Source: Pseudidiomarina piscicola (lineage in GTDB: Bacteria; Pseudomonadota; Gammaproteobacteria; Enterobacterales; Alteromonadaceae). Taken from it: a stretch of DNA of 64,000 nt. Where the stretch lies: assembly GCF_902806985.1 (NCBI RefSeq), contig NZ_CADCXY010000001.1, positions 310,001 to 374,000 of the forward strand, read 5' to 3'. The notes under the pieces are model-generated. The model saw only the letters and a list, made by a program, of their open reading frames with translations. It did not search any database and was not told the origin of the DNA. The position numbers and the translations under genes are program-made. Within the stretch, counting starts at the first letter, position 1; every line of letters starts with the position of its first letter. Of this stretch, positions 9,709 to 17,664 are shown in pieces.

Positions 9709-11324
9709 ACAGACATGTCCTCAACATTGTAGGTGGCTTGAATGGCAGAGATAACGGCCTGTGCTTTACCCTCAGTTTCGGCCACCTCAGCACTGGCGAC
9801 AGAGTCAGCGACGATGCCAGCTCCGGCTTGTACAAAGGCTTGTTTATCCCGCACCAAAGCCGAACGAATAACGATACAAGTGTCCATATCACCACGTCCG
9901 GACAAATAGCCAACGGCACCGCCATAGGAACCACGCCGCTGTTGCTCATAATCTCGAATGAGCCGCGCCGCAGATACTTTCGGCGCGCCGACCAGGGTAC
10001 CCATGTTCATACAGGCACGGTACGCATGGAGAGCATCGAGATCTTCGGCCAGCTGAGCTACCACGCGTGACACCAAATGCATCACATGCGAGTACCTGTC
10101 TACTTGCAGTAAATCTGCTACGTAACGTGTGCCTGGCTGGGCGATTCGAGCTAAATCGTTGCGTGCCAGATCTACCAACATTAAGTGCTCGGCGAGCTCT
10201 TTTTGATCACAGCGTAATTCGAGCTCAAGTCGACTGTCGAGGTCTGGGTGTATACGTCCGTCGGTATGTTTACCTCGTGGGCGGGTGCCTGCAATCGGAT
10301 AGAGTTCAACTTGGTTACTGTCCGCTGTATATTTTAAGGCTGATTCCGGTGACGCACCGAACAAAGTAAAATCATCGGTATGCAGATAAAACATGTACGG
10401 CGACGGATTCGCGGCCTTTAAATGTGCGTAGGCAGCTAAACTATCGGGGCAGGGCAGACTAAATTGGCGTGATGGCACGACCTGAAAGATATCTCCGTCG
10501 GCGATGTGTTCCTGTAGCTGCGCAACCCATTGTGCGTAAACGTCGCGACTTGGACTAGCCACTACAGTCGGCGATTTTGCTGGTTTAACCGGGGCCTGCT
10601 GCGCCTCTTCCTTGACGGTGGCTAAAGGTAATTGGCAGACGGCGACGATTTCGCCTAACTGTTGTGCTAAGCGGGTGTAATACGCTGCCGACTCTGGGCC
10701 ACTCAATAGGGTTGCGAGTAACTCGGTGGTTTGTTCTTGGTGATCGACCACCAATAGGCTTTCGGCGAGATAGAATTGATAGTCAGGGCAGTTATTGTCG
10801 CCACAAGCAACCGCGGGAAGCTGTTCCATACTGGCGATATAATCGTAGCCGAACACACCACCGATAAACAATGAAAAGTCGTGGTCTGCACTGCCTTTTA
10901 GGGCTTTTAGCTCATGCTGCAAAACACGTAACGGCTGTTCGGTACTTTGATGACGTAAGCGCTGCTCTTCGTCTAGCTCGTTGAGCTCTGTACTCGCTTG
11001 TCGGAAACGACACTCTAATAGTTCTGGACTCAGTTCGATAGCTGCATTGTGTTGCAAGCGCTCGCTAAGCAAAGGCAGTAACTGTGCACCATTAGCTGTA
11101 AGAGCTTTAATGGATACATTATGACCGTTACAGGTGATCTGTAATGATGCTTGCACCATAAGCAAACTTTTTAGGTGTTTACGCGATTGAATTTCCGCTG
11201 AATCGAGCAATAAAGTATTTGCTTTGCTGCCGCATAACCGTTGATACAGTCGCTGGGTATCGGCGATGTATGGCAACTGCATGTGCAGCGAGTGATAATA
11301 GCCAAGTTGTTGTTCGAATTGCAC
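9705..11324 (-). CDS. trpE: anthranilate synthase component I
   Basis: Converts chorismate and ammonia to anthranilate; normally feedback-inhibited by tryptophan. The tryptophan-binding region is visible as NTLLLDSAEI (LLES-type motif) and the C-terminal chorismate-binding domain contains FGASPES, PIAGTRPRG and the MNMGTLVGAPK stretch. The start at GTG 11324 is chosen because AAGGG lies 7 bases before it; the upstream in-frame TTG at 11342 lacks a clear ribosome-binding site, and an in-frame stop lies at 11355-11357. The first structural gene after the trp attenuator; its end overlaps trpG by 4 bases. Confidence 0.95.
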   Translation of the reverse strand: MQFEQQLGYYHSLHMQLPYIADTQRLYQRLCGSKANTLLLDSAEIQSRKHLKSLLMVQASLQITCNGHNVSIKALTANGAQLLPLLSERLQHNAAIELSPELLECRFRQASTELNELDEEQRLRHQSTEQPLRVLQHELKALKGSADHDFSLFIGGVFGYDYIASMEQLPAVACGDNNCPDYQFYLAESLLVVDHQEQTTELLATLLSGPESAAYYTRLAQQLGEIVAVCQLPLATVKEEAQQAPVKPAKSPTVVASPSRDVYAQWVAQLQEHIADGDIFQVVPSRQFSLPCPDSLAAYAHLKAANPSPYMFYLHTDDFTLFGASPESALKYTADSNQVELYPIAGTRPRGKHTDGRIHPDLDSRLELELRCDQKELAEHLMLVDLARNDLARIAQPGTRYVADLLQVDRYSHVMHLVSRVVAQLAEDLDALHAYRACMNMGTLVGAPKVSAARLIRDYEQQRRGSYGGAVGYLSGRGDMDTCIVIRSALVRDKQAFVQAGAGIVADSVASAEVAETEGKAQAVISAIQATYNVEDMSV

Positions 11325-11374
11325 GTTATAGCCCTTACTCAAGTCGTCTTTAATTCATTCGTAACGAGCGGGCA

Positions 11375-11402
11375 TAAAAAAACCCGCTTACAAAGCGGGT
11401 TT
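11375..11402 (-). terminator. trp attenuator (intrinsic terminator, arms 3:4)
   Basis: On the minus strand a 9-bp perfect stem (AACCCGCTT / AAGCGGGTT, loop of three) is followed by seven T residues, located between trpL and trpE. Arm 3 contains CCCGCT (11394-11399), which can instead pair with AGCGGG (11439-11444) from the preceding hairpin to give the 2:3 antiterminator. This makes it the regulated terminator of the trp operon rather than an end-of-operon signal. Confidence 0.93.
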
Positions 11403-11432
11403 CATCGAAATACGTTTCAAATACGCACAGAT

Positions 11433-11458
11433 GCATCGCCCGCTAGCTCGGGAGATGC
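11433..11458 (-). promoter_or_regulatory. trp leader hairpin 1:2 (pause hairpin, antiterminator donor)
   Basis: Minus-strand RNA hairpin with a 5-bp outer stem (GCATC/GATGC), one mismatch, and a 4-bp inner stem (CCCG/CGGG) around a six-base loop that holds the trpL stop codon. It overlaps the third Trp codon and the last leader codons. Its 3' arm contains the AGCGGG that can pair with the terminator's 5' arm. Layout matches the classical 1:2 pause structure of the trp attenuator. Confidence 0.88.
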
Positions 11459-11499
11459 CACCACCACTGTACTGATTTTTGAATGTAGTTCGTTGTCAT
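11443..11499 (-). CDS. trpL: trp operon leader peptide
   Basis: An 18-residue open frame, MTTNYIQKSVQWWWHLPS, in the trpE leader, with three consecutive TGG (Trp) codons at positions 12-14 and a GAGAG ribosome-binding site just upstream. Known logic of trp attenuation: ribosome stalling at the Trp codons when charged tRNA-Trp is scarce lets an antiterminator form. Here the Trp codons lie immediately before and at the edge of the first hairpin arm and the stop codon is in its loop, exactly as this mechanism requires. Too short for ordinary gene callers. The assignment is from direct reading of the sequence. Confidence 0.93.
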   Translation of the reverse strand: MTTNYIQKSVQWWWHLPS

Positions 11500-11560
11500 T
11501 ATTGCTCTCAGTTTTATCTAAAATCTCACGCTGGAGAAGTTGTATAAGCTTTATGTCGCT

Positions 11561-11590
11561 AAATTAACTGATGGAAACTATTCCTGTCAA
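11561..11590 (-). promoter_or_regulatory. trp operon promoter with possible TrpR operator
   Basis: Minus strand: a perfect -35 box TTGACA (11590-11585) and, 17-18 bases further, TTAATT/TAATTT as -10. Transcription would start near 11554, about 55 bases before trpL. The -10 is embedded in ATCAGTTAATTTAG, which shares the AGTTAA core and 8 of 14 positions with the TrpR consensus ACTAGTTAACTAGT and lies where the E. coli operator lies. The promoter is well supported; the operator is a suggestion. Confidence 0.75.
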
Positions 11591-11607
11591 CAGCTTTTTT
11601 CACCAAG

Positions 11608-12087
11608 TTAGCGAACGTTGTGTTTGAGAATTCTTGATTTTTGCCGTTGCCAGTCGCGCTCTTTAACCGTGTCACGCTTGTCGTGCGCCTTTTTACCTTT
11701 GGCTAGATGAATTTCAAGCTTAACCAAATGGCGCTTCCAGTACATTGCTGTAGCGACAATGGAATAACCCTCACGCTCACTGGCGCCGATTAACTTGTCT
11801 AACTCACGTTGCTTCAATAAAAGCTTACGCGTGCGCTCAGCGTCACAGACGACGTGAGATGAGGCGGAAATAAGCGGCTGAATTTGCGCACCTAGTAAGA
11901 AGGCCTCACCATTTCGGATAATGACATAAGTATCGGCAATATTGACCTTGCCGGCACGAATACTTTTGACCTCCCAGCCTTGTAATGAGAGGCCCGCTTC
12001 GAATTTATCTTCGAGGAAATACTCGTGTCGCGCCTTTTTGTTGAGCGCGATGGTATTTGAATTTGCTTTAGATTTAGATTTACTCAT
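11608..12087 (-). CDS. smpB: SsrA-binding protein SmpB
   Basis: Partner of tmRNA in trans-translation rescue of stalled ribosomes. The OB-fold hallmarks are present ([37 protein letters not shown]) and the C-terminal tail [20 protein letters not shown] is typical. The ATG at 12087 gives 159 residues, the normal size; the longer frame to 12138 would add non-family residues. A good TATAAT lies only 7 bases before this ATG, so the message may be nearly leaderless. No ssrA gene is seen in the window. Confidence 0.96.
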   Translation of the reverse strand: MSKSKSKANSNTIALNKKARHEYFLEDKFEAGLSLQGWEVKSIRAGKVNIADTYVIIRNGEAFLLGAQIQPLISASSHVVCDAERTRKLLLKQRELDKLIGASEREGYSIVATAMYWKRHLVKLEIHLAKGKKAHDKRDTVKERDWQRQKSRILKHNVR

Positions 12088-12211
12088 GGCGGCTATTATA
12101 CGCATCCGTTTTAAAAAGAAAATTTGTTTATCGGGCAAACTTTAGAATGGATGATTCGCGACTTAAAGTACGGTATCATGCGGGCATTTTTAAGCCGCCA
12201 AGGAACCCATT

Positions 12212-12649
12212 ATGCCAAGCATTGAGCGAAGCGCGTTAGTGCCCTACAGCGATGCGCAAATGTTTGCCCTAGTGAATGATGTTGAAAGCTATCCCGAGTT
12301 TGTGCCCGGTTGTCGTTCGGCTCAGGTCGTTGAACAAACCGCGACCAGCAAAGTTGCGCGCTTGGATATTAGTAAAGCTGGTGTGGGTAAATCGTTTACC
12401 ACGCGCAATCAACTTGAGCACCCGTCGGCGATCGGTATGGAACTGGTCGATGGACCTTTTCGTTACCTGCGCGGCGGTTGGTATTTTGAGCCATTAAACG
12501 ATCAAGCTTGCAAAATTGTGCTTAAATTAGAGTTTGAGTTTGCGAATCGCTTACTGGGGCTGGCTTTTGGGAATATTTTTAACGAAATGCAAAGTCGCAT
12601 GGTCGATGCGTTTGTGAAACGTGCTGAACACGTTTATGGAACCGCTTAA
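12212..12649 (+). CDS. ratA: RatA / COQ10-like START-domain protein
   Basis: START-domain (polyketide cyclase/COQ10-like) protein of 145 residues. E. coli RatA was described as blocking 70S ribosome association, and its homologue Coq10 binds ubiquinone; which role applies here is not visible. Typical features are the start PSIERSALVPYSDAQMFALVNDVESYPEFVPGC and the C-terminal amphipathic helix with FNEMQSRMVDAFVKRAE. It is the first gene of a compact operon: ratB begins one base after its stop. AAGGAA precedes the start. Confidence 0.92.
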   Translation: MPSIERSALVPYSDAQMFALVNDVESYPEFVPGCRSAQVVEQTATSKVARLDISKAGVGKSFTTRNQLEHPSAIGMELVDGPFRYLRGGWYFEPLNDQACKIVLKLEFEFANRLLGLAFGNIFNEMQSRMVDAFVKRAEHVYGTA

Positions 12650-12991
12650 ATGAGCTTAGAGCACATTCAAATTGAGGTCGCCTACGCGACACCAGAGCGC
12701 CAACAGATTATTCCCTTGCGAGTAACCAAAGGCGCCACTGTGGCGGAATGTATTGCCCAGTCGAACATTACCCAGTACTTTCCCGAAATAGATTTGGACC
12801 AACAAAAAGTGGGTATCTGGAGTAAGGCTGCAAAGCTAGACCAGCAGCCACGCGAAGGTGACCGTATCGAGATTTACCGGCCGCTGATTGCTGATCCTAA
12901 AGCAATTCGCCGAAAACGCGCTGAGCGGGCAAAAGATGATGGTCGTGCAGACCCTGTGACTGGAGGTCGGCGCCGTGAGCAAACACGTTAA
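12650..12991 (+). CDS. ratB: RnfH / RatB family protein
   Basis: Small beta-grasp (ubiquitin-like) protein of the RnfH family (UPF0125), function undefined. Signature residues include the N-terminal IQIEVAYATPERQ, GATVAECIAQS, VGIWSK and the C-terminal DRIEIYRPLIADPKAIRRKRAERAK. Directly abuts ratA and overlaps sixA by 17 bases. The pairing ratA-ratB next to smpB is conserved across gammaproteobacteria. Confidence 0.92.
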   Translation: MSLEHIQIEVAYATPERQQIIPLRVTKGATVAECIAQSNITQYFPEIDLDQQKVGIWSKAAKLDQQPREGDRIEIYRPLIADPKAIRRKRAERAKDDGRADPVTGGRRREQTR

Positions 12992-13487
12992 GCTTTATAT
13001 TATTCGACATGGTGAGGCCTTACCCGCTCAAGCTTTGCAGGGCGATGCTATTCGCCCGTTGAGCCAACATGGCGAACAAGAAGTTATTATGAGTGGTCGT
13101 TGGCTAGCTCAGTACTTAGGTGAGCAGGGGGCAAAACAGCTCGATTGGTTGGTGGTAAGTCCCTATATCCGAGCGCGACAAACAGCATCGTTAATTGAGC
13201 GTCAGGTGAACGTTGCCGAACATGACGTTAATGATGGGATTACGCCTGATGGCCAAGCTGAGCAGGTTTGTGATTGGTTGCTTGCCGAGCTGCAACAGCG
13301 AGGCTCAAAAGTTGAACATGTTGCGATTGTTTCGCACATGCCATTTGTTAGCTACCTGGTTGCCGCGCTCGATAGCGCGATGGAGCCGATTTTATTTCCC
13401 ACCGCCGGCATCGCAGAAATGCTAATAGAGCCAGAGCAGTGGCGTGGTAAGTTTGTTCGAATGGCCGTGGTTGAGCCCGACCAATAG
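12975..13487 (+). CDS. sixA: phosphohistidine phosphatase SixA
   Basis: Histidine-phosphatase-superfamily enzyme that removes phosphate from phosphohistidine, known in E. coli to act on the nitrogen phosphotransferase system. The catalytic RHG is at residues 11-13 (IIRHGEAL), followed by [11 protein letters not shown], the second arginine in SPYIRARQT and the second catalytic His in VSHMPF. The GTG at 12975 places the RHG at the usual distance from the N-terminus. It overlaps ratB upstream by 17 bases, and its stop shares a base with the first possible prmB start. Confidence 0.93.
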   Translation: MSKHVKLYIIRHGEALPAQALQGDAIRPLSQHGEQEVIMSGRWLAQYLGEQGAKQLDWLVVSPYIRARQTASLIERQVNVAEHDVNDGITPDGQAEQVCDWLLAELQQRGSKVEHVAIVSHMPFVSYLVAALDSAMEPILFPTAGIAEMLIEPEQWRGKFVRMAVVEPDQ

Positions 13488-14401
13488 TGGAGAAATTTGT
13501 GGAATCACCGATTCAAGAATTAAAAACGGTAGACGATTATTGGCGTTATGGAGTGACGCAACTGCAGCAGGCAGAAGTGTTTTTCGGGCACGGCACCGAT
13601 AATGCGGCAACCGAAACGCTCGTATTACTCGCCCATGTATTGCATTTAGACTTAACCCAGCTCGAGGAGTTTCGTCGAACCGCACTCACAATGGCAGAGC
13701 GTCAGGCCTTCGTTGAGCTTTTACAGCGCCGAGTAGAACAGCGAATTCCTGCGCCATATCTCATCGGTGAGGCTTGGTTTGCAGGCCTACCGTTCAAAGT
13801 AGATGAACGAGTTCTGGTACCACGGTCGCCTATTGCCGAGTTGATTGAGCAAGAGTTTCAGCCATGGCTAACCGAAGCGCCGCAGCATATTCTTGATTTG
13901 TGTACGGGCAGCGGCTGTATCGCGATTGCCTGTGCCTACGCATTTCCCGAAGCAGAGGTTGATGCGCTCGATATTTCGACCGATGCGTTGGCTGTTGCCG
14001 AAGAAAATATTGCGTTTCACCAACTTGACCACCGCGTGTTTCCGATGCAATCGGATCTTTACAACGCAGTGAAAGGTCAGCGTTACGACTTGATCGTGAC
14101 TAACCCTCCTTATGTTGACGCTGAAGATATGGCTGACTTACCGGCCGAGTTTCACCACGAGCCCGAGCTAGGGCTAGCTGCTGGCGCGGATGGCCTAGAC
14201 TTAGTCCGCACCATTTTGCGCGAGGCACCAGAGCATTTAACCGAGCAGGGCATTCTTATTTGTGAAGTGGGCAACTCCATGGTTCACCTTGCCGAGTTGT
14301 TTCCCGAAGTTCCCTTTACCTGGCTCTCTTTCGAACGTGGCGGAGATGGCGTATTCTTACTGACACGACATGAACTGCTTGAACATCAAAGCAAATTTTA
14401 G
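13487..14401 (+). CDS. prmB: 50S ribosomal protein L3 N5-glutamine methyltransferase
   Basis: SAM-dependent methyltransferase modifying a glutamine of ribosomal protein L3. The SAM-binding motif [12 protein letters not shown] and the catalytic NPPY in [12 protein letters not shown] are intact, and the N-terminal helical part with [11 protein letters not shown] distinguishes PrmB from PrmC. Two GTG starts are possible: 13487 overlaps the sixA stop and matches family length, while 13499 has a better ribosome-binding site (GGAG, 6 bases before). Eight bases separate it from aroC, a conserved gene pair. Confidence 0.95.
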   Translation: MEKFVESPIQELKTVDDYWRYGVTQLQQAEVFFGHGTDNAATETLVLLAHVLHLDLTQLEEFRRTALTMAERQAFVELLQRRVEQRIPAPYLIGEAWFAGLPFKVDERVLVPRSPIAELIEQEFQPWLTEAPQHILDLCTGSGCIAIACAYAFPEAEVDALDISTDALAVAEENIAFHQLDHRVFPMQSDLYNAVKGQRYDLIVTNPPYVDAEDMADLPAEFHHEPELGLAAGADGLDLVRTILREAPEHLTEQGILICEVGNSMVHLAELFPEVPFTWLSFERGGDGVFLLTRHELLEHQSKF

Positions 14402-14409
14402 GAAGCGCT

Positions 14410-15495
14410 ATGCCAGGAAATAGTTTCGGAGACTTGTTTCGGGTGACCACCTTCGGCGAAAGCCATGGCCCTGCCATTGGTGCTATTGTGGATGGTTGTC
14501 CTGCTGGCTTGCAGTTGTCTGCAGAAGACTTACAAGGTGAACTGGACCGTCGTAAACCGGGCCAAAGTCGGTATACCACCGCCCGCCGTGAAGCGGATGA
14601 GGTGAAGATTCTGTCTGGGGTATTCGAAGGGGTCACCACTGGCGCACCTATTGGTTTGCTGATTGAAAATACCGATCAACGCAGTAAAGACTACTCGGAC
14701 ATTAAAGACCTGTTTCGCCCGGGGCATGCGGACTACACCTATCACCATAAATATGGCATCCGTGATTACCGCGGCGGCGGTCGCTCGTCGGCGCGTGAGA
14801 CTGCCATGCGAGTGGCTGCTGGTGCGATTGCGAAGAAGCTGCTTGCCGAGCAATTTGGCGTGGTTTTCCATGCTGGTGTGGTGCAGATTGGTCCGCATCA
14901 AACCACGCCGGCTAGCGCATCCTTTGACTGGCAGCAAGTTCAGCAAAACCCACTGTTTTGTCCTGATGCAGGGATGGCGGAAGCAGCAGGCGAGTACTTG
15001 CGTGACCTGTTAAAGCAAGGCGACTCTGTGGGTGCTCGGGTGCGGTTAGAAGTTACCGGTGTGCCTGTGGGGCTCGGAGAGCCGGTGTTTGATCGCTTCG
15101 ATGCCGATCTAGCAAAAGCACTGATGAGCATAAACGCGGTCAAGGCCGTGAGTATGGGCGATGGCTTTGCCGTGGCCGCTCAGCTCGGTAGTGAACATCG
15201 CGATGAAATCAGTACCACTGAAGGCTTTATGAGCAACCATGCCGGCGGCGTGCTCGGCGGCATCAGTAGCGGTCAGACGGTTATTGCGGAAGTTGCCTTT
15301 AAGCCCACTTCAAGTATTACTAAACCAGGCCAAACCATTGATACGTTAGGGCAGGCACAAACCGTTGTGACCCGCGGTCGGCATGACCCTTGTGTCGGCA
15401 TTCGCGGCGTACCTATTGTGGAAGCCATGGCGGCTTTAGTGATTGTTGATCACTGGTTACGCCAACGGGCACAGAATCCTGATGTTATGAAGTGA
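14410..15495 (+). CDS. aroC: chorismate synthase
   Basis: FMN-dependent enzyme for the last step of the shikimate pathway, providing chorismate to trpE and to other aromatic pathways. The signature GESHGPAIG lies near the N-terminus, [11 protein letters not shown] in the middle, and [19 protein letters not shown] near the end. At 361 residues it has the length of the E. coli enzyme. It is within the ratA-to-NADK-like operon: 8 bases after prmB and 5 bases before epmC. Confidence 0.98.
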   Translation: MPGNSFGDLFRVTTFGESHGPAIGAIVDGCPAGLQLSAEDLQGELDRRKPGQSRYTTARREADEVKILSGVFEGVTTGAPIGLLIENTDQRSKDYSDIKDLFRPGHADYTYHHKYGIRDYRGGGRSSARETAMRVAAGAIAKKLLAEQFGVVFHAGVVQIGPHQTTPASASFDWQQVQQNPLFCPDAGMAEAAGEYLRDLLKQGDSVGARVRLEVTGVPVGLGEPVFDRFDADLAKALMSINAVKAVSMGDGFAVAAQLGSEHRDEISTTEGFMSNHAGGVLGGISSGQTVIAEVAFKPTSSITKPGQTIDTLGQAQTVVTRGRHDPCVGIRGVPIVEAMAALVIVDHWLRQRAQNPDVMK

Positions 15496-15500
15496 TAGTT

Positions 15501-16043
15501 ATGGCTCAAGCTGATTATCAACGCTTAATTACGATTTTCGACGACTGTTTTTACGCCAATTACCGCACTCGGTTGGTTGCCGGTGATGATGAGCCACTTT
15601 ATCGTCCGGCGGCCACGTCCGATGAAGACCACCAGATTATCTTTGCCCATGGCTTTTTCGCTTCGGCGCTGCATGAAATTGCTCATTGGTGTATTGCCGG
15701 TGAAAAAAGGCGACAACTCGAAGATTATGGCTACTGGTATGAACCCGATGGCCGCGATGCCCAACAACAAGCAGAGTTCGAGCAGATGGAACGTAAGCCT
15801 CAAGCGCTGGAAATGCTGTTTTCGTTGTGTGCGGGCGTTCCCTTTCAAGTTAGCGTCGATAATTTGCATGGCGCTGAGGTCGATCGCGAGGCATTTACCG
15901 CCGCCGTGCACGAACAACTGATAACGTATTTGTCCCAGGGCTTGCCCGCACGTGCAGAGTGCTTTGCACGTGCTCTGGCAACAGCCTACAAGCAACCCTG
16001 GCCAGAAGTTAAACAACTACTTAACTACCAAGGTGCTGCATGA
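15501..16043 (+). CDS. epmC: elongation factor P hydroxylase EpmC (YfcM)
   Basis: Hydroxylates the beta-lysyl-modified lysine of elongation factor P in E. coli. The conserved metal-site motif HEIAHWCIAG and the following GYWYEPDGRD and QVSVDNLHG stretches identify the family; 180 residues matches the usual 182. The ATG at 15501 is chosen; a GTG at 15492 overlapping the aroC stop is an alternative. Its stop overlaps the next gene start by 4 bases. No efp, epmA or epmB is present in the window. Confidence 0.93.
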   Translation: MAQADYQRLITIFDDCFYANYRTRLVAGDDEPLYRPAATSDEDHQIIFAHGFFASALHEIAHWCIAGEKRRQLEDYGYWYEPDGRDAQQQAEFEQMERKPQALEMLFSLCAGVPFQVSVDNLHGAEVDREAFTAAVHEQLITYLSQGLPARAECFARALATAYKQPWPEVKQLLNYQGAA

Positions 16044-17170
16044 ACAAGTTTCACATCGGGCTCGTTGTCAATCCACTGGCAGGGCTAGGCGGAAGCGTCG
16101 CTTTAAAAGGCAGTGATGGTGCTGAAACTGCAGCGCTGGCGCAACAACTTGGTGCGGAAGCGAAAGCGCCCCAGCGTGTGGCTCAGGCATTGGAACAACT
16201 CAAAGAATTGTCAGCACAGATTAAGATCTCAACGGGTGCAGGCCTGTTGGGCGCCGCCAGCTGCGAACTCGCCGATTTACCCTGTGAAGTTATCTATCAG
16301 GGGCAAACCCCATCGACAGCGGAAGATACCAAAACTCTGGCGCAACGGCTGATTGACGAAGCTGGTGTTGATTTACTGGTGTTCGCCGGCGGTGATGGCA
16401 CCGCCCGGGATATTTACGCGGTTTGCCCCGAGCAACAACCGGTTCTTGGAATACCTGCCGGTGTGAAAATCCATTCTGGTGTCTATGCGGTGAGCCCCCG
16501 CGCGGCGGGCAAGGTTATCGTACAAATGGTAAGTGGTGAGCTGACCACGGTCACCCACGCCGATGTTATGGACATTGATGAGGCTGCATTTCGGCAGGGC
16601 ACAGTGCGGGCAAAGCGCTTTGGTGAACTGTTAGTGCCGGCCGAGCTGCGCTACGTGCAAGCGGTAAAAATGGGCGGCAAAGAAAGCGATGAACTCGTGC
16701 TGGCCGATATCGCAGCTGAGGTGATCGAGAACATGGAAGATGATGTGCTTTACATCATGGGCTCAGGTTCAACGGTCGCCGCGATTATGGAAGATCTACA
16801 GTTGCCCAATACCTTGCTTGGCGTCGATGTCGTTAAAAATGGTGAGCTAATAGCGCAAGATGTTACCGCGCGGCAGTTGGAGCAGTGGGTCATTACAGAG
16901 CAACAACCCGCAGTTATTGTGGTCACCGTGATTGGCGGGCAGGGGCATTTGTTCGGCCGTGGTAACCAGCAGTTAAGCGCGCAGTTACTCGCTCATCTGG
17001 GCAAAGATGCGATTCGTGTGGTTGCCAGTAAGCGTAAACTTCAGCAATTGGCTGGTCGGCCGTTACTGGTGGATACCGGCGATCATCAGGTGGATGACGC
17101 GCTAAGCGGCGTGATCCGAGTGATCACCGGTTATCATGATGAGGTGTTTGTGCAGATTGCTGCGCCCTAA
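16040..17170 (+). CDS. NAD kinase-like (ATP-NAD kinase family) protein
   Basis: Protein of the COG3199 group of the ATP-NAD/diacylglycerol kinase superfamily. The nucleotide-binding GGDGT is at residues 117-121 (VFAGGDGTARD), with VNPLAGLGG at the N-terminus and MGSGSTVAAIM in the second domain. It is distinct from the housekeeping NadK, which is shorter, and its substrate has not been established as far as I know. Last gene of the ratA operon, coupled to epmC by a 4-base overlap and convergent to the ferredoxin gene. Confidence 0.85.
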   Translation: MNKFHIGLVVNPLAGLGGSVALKGSDGAETAALAQQLGAEAKAPQRVAQALEQLKELSAQIKISTGAGLLGAASCELADLPCEVIYQGQTPSTAEDTKTLAQRLIDEAGVDLLVFAGGDGTARDIYAVCPEQQPVLGIPAGVKIHSGVYAVSPRAAGKVIVQMVSGELTTVTHADVMDIDEAAFRQGTVRAKRFGELLVPAELRYVQAVKMGGKESDELVLADIAAEVIENMEDDVLYIMGSGSTVAAIMEDLQLPNTLLGVDVVKNGELIAQDVTARQLEQWVITEQQPAVIVVTVIGGQGHLFGRGNQQLSAQLLAHLGKDAIRVVASKRKLQQLAGRPLLVDTGDHQVDDALSGVIRVITGYHDEVFVQIAAP

Positions 17171-17181
17171 GCTGCGGCGAG

Positions 17182-17502
17182 TTAAAACTGTGAAGGCGGC
17201 AAATAGACAGTGATGCCGTCGAGTTCTTCAGTCATTTCAATCTGACAACTTAAGCGGCTATTGTCCTGCGGCTCAATCGCCATATCGAGCATATCTTCTT
17301 CGCGTTCTGAGGCCGACGGTAGCTTATCCTGCCAGTCTTCGGCAACGTAGCAATGGCAGGTTGCACATGACATCACACCACCACACTCACCAAGAATTCC
17401 GTCAATCATATTATCGACAGCGCCTTCCATAAGGCTTTGTCCTACTGGTATGTCCGCTTCATATTGGCCACCATCTTTATCGATAAAAATAGCTTTCGGC
17501 AT
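17182..17502 (-). CDS. 2Fe-2S ferredoxin, adrenodoxin type
   Basis: Small electron carrier of 106 residues with a [2Fe-2S] cluster. The four ligands are Cys40, Cys46, Cys49 (CGGVMSCATC) and Cys86 (LSCQ), the C-x5-C-x2-C...C spacing of vertebrate-type ferredoxins. An extra Cys51 follows the cluster motif. It is not next to the isc operon, and its partner cannot be told: an IscS-like assembly role or donation to an oxygenase are both possible. It is a single-gene unit with GGAG upstream. Confidence 0.9.
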   Translation of the reverse strand: MPKAIFIDKDGGQYEADIPVGQSLMEGAVDNMIDGILGECGGVMSCATCHCYVAEDWQDKLPSASEREEDMLDMAIEPQDNSRLSCQIEMTEELDGITVYLPPSQF

Positions 17503-17664
17503 CCTTTAACTCCTTAATTACAGCTCAAACTGAGCGATCGAGATGATTCTAATTTAATCAGGTATTCTACCATAGGTAAGTGAGGCATTTGCGCGCGAAT
17601 TCAGGTAAAATAGCGCGATTTTTTAACTGCAACCTAAGCTACGAGCCAGGAGTGGGGAACGCGA

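Noticed and set aside
17503-17664. Purine riboswitch before the purine permease
   Set aside because: The 162-base gap shows only a weak -10-like TAAAAT and an AGGAG; no three-way junction core was seen.
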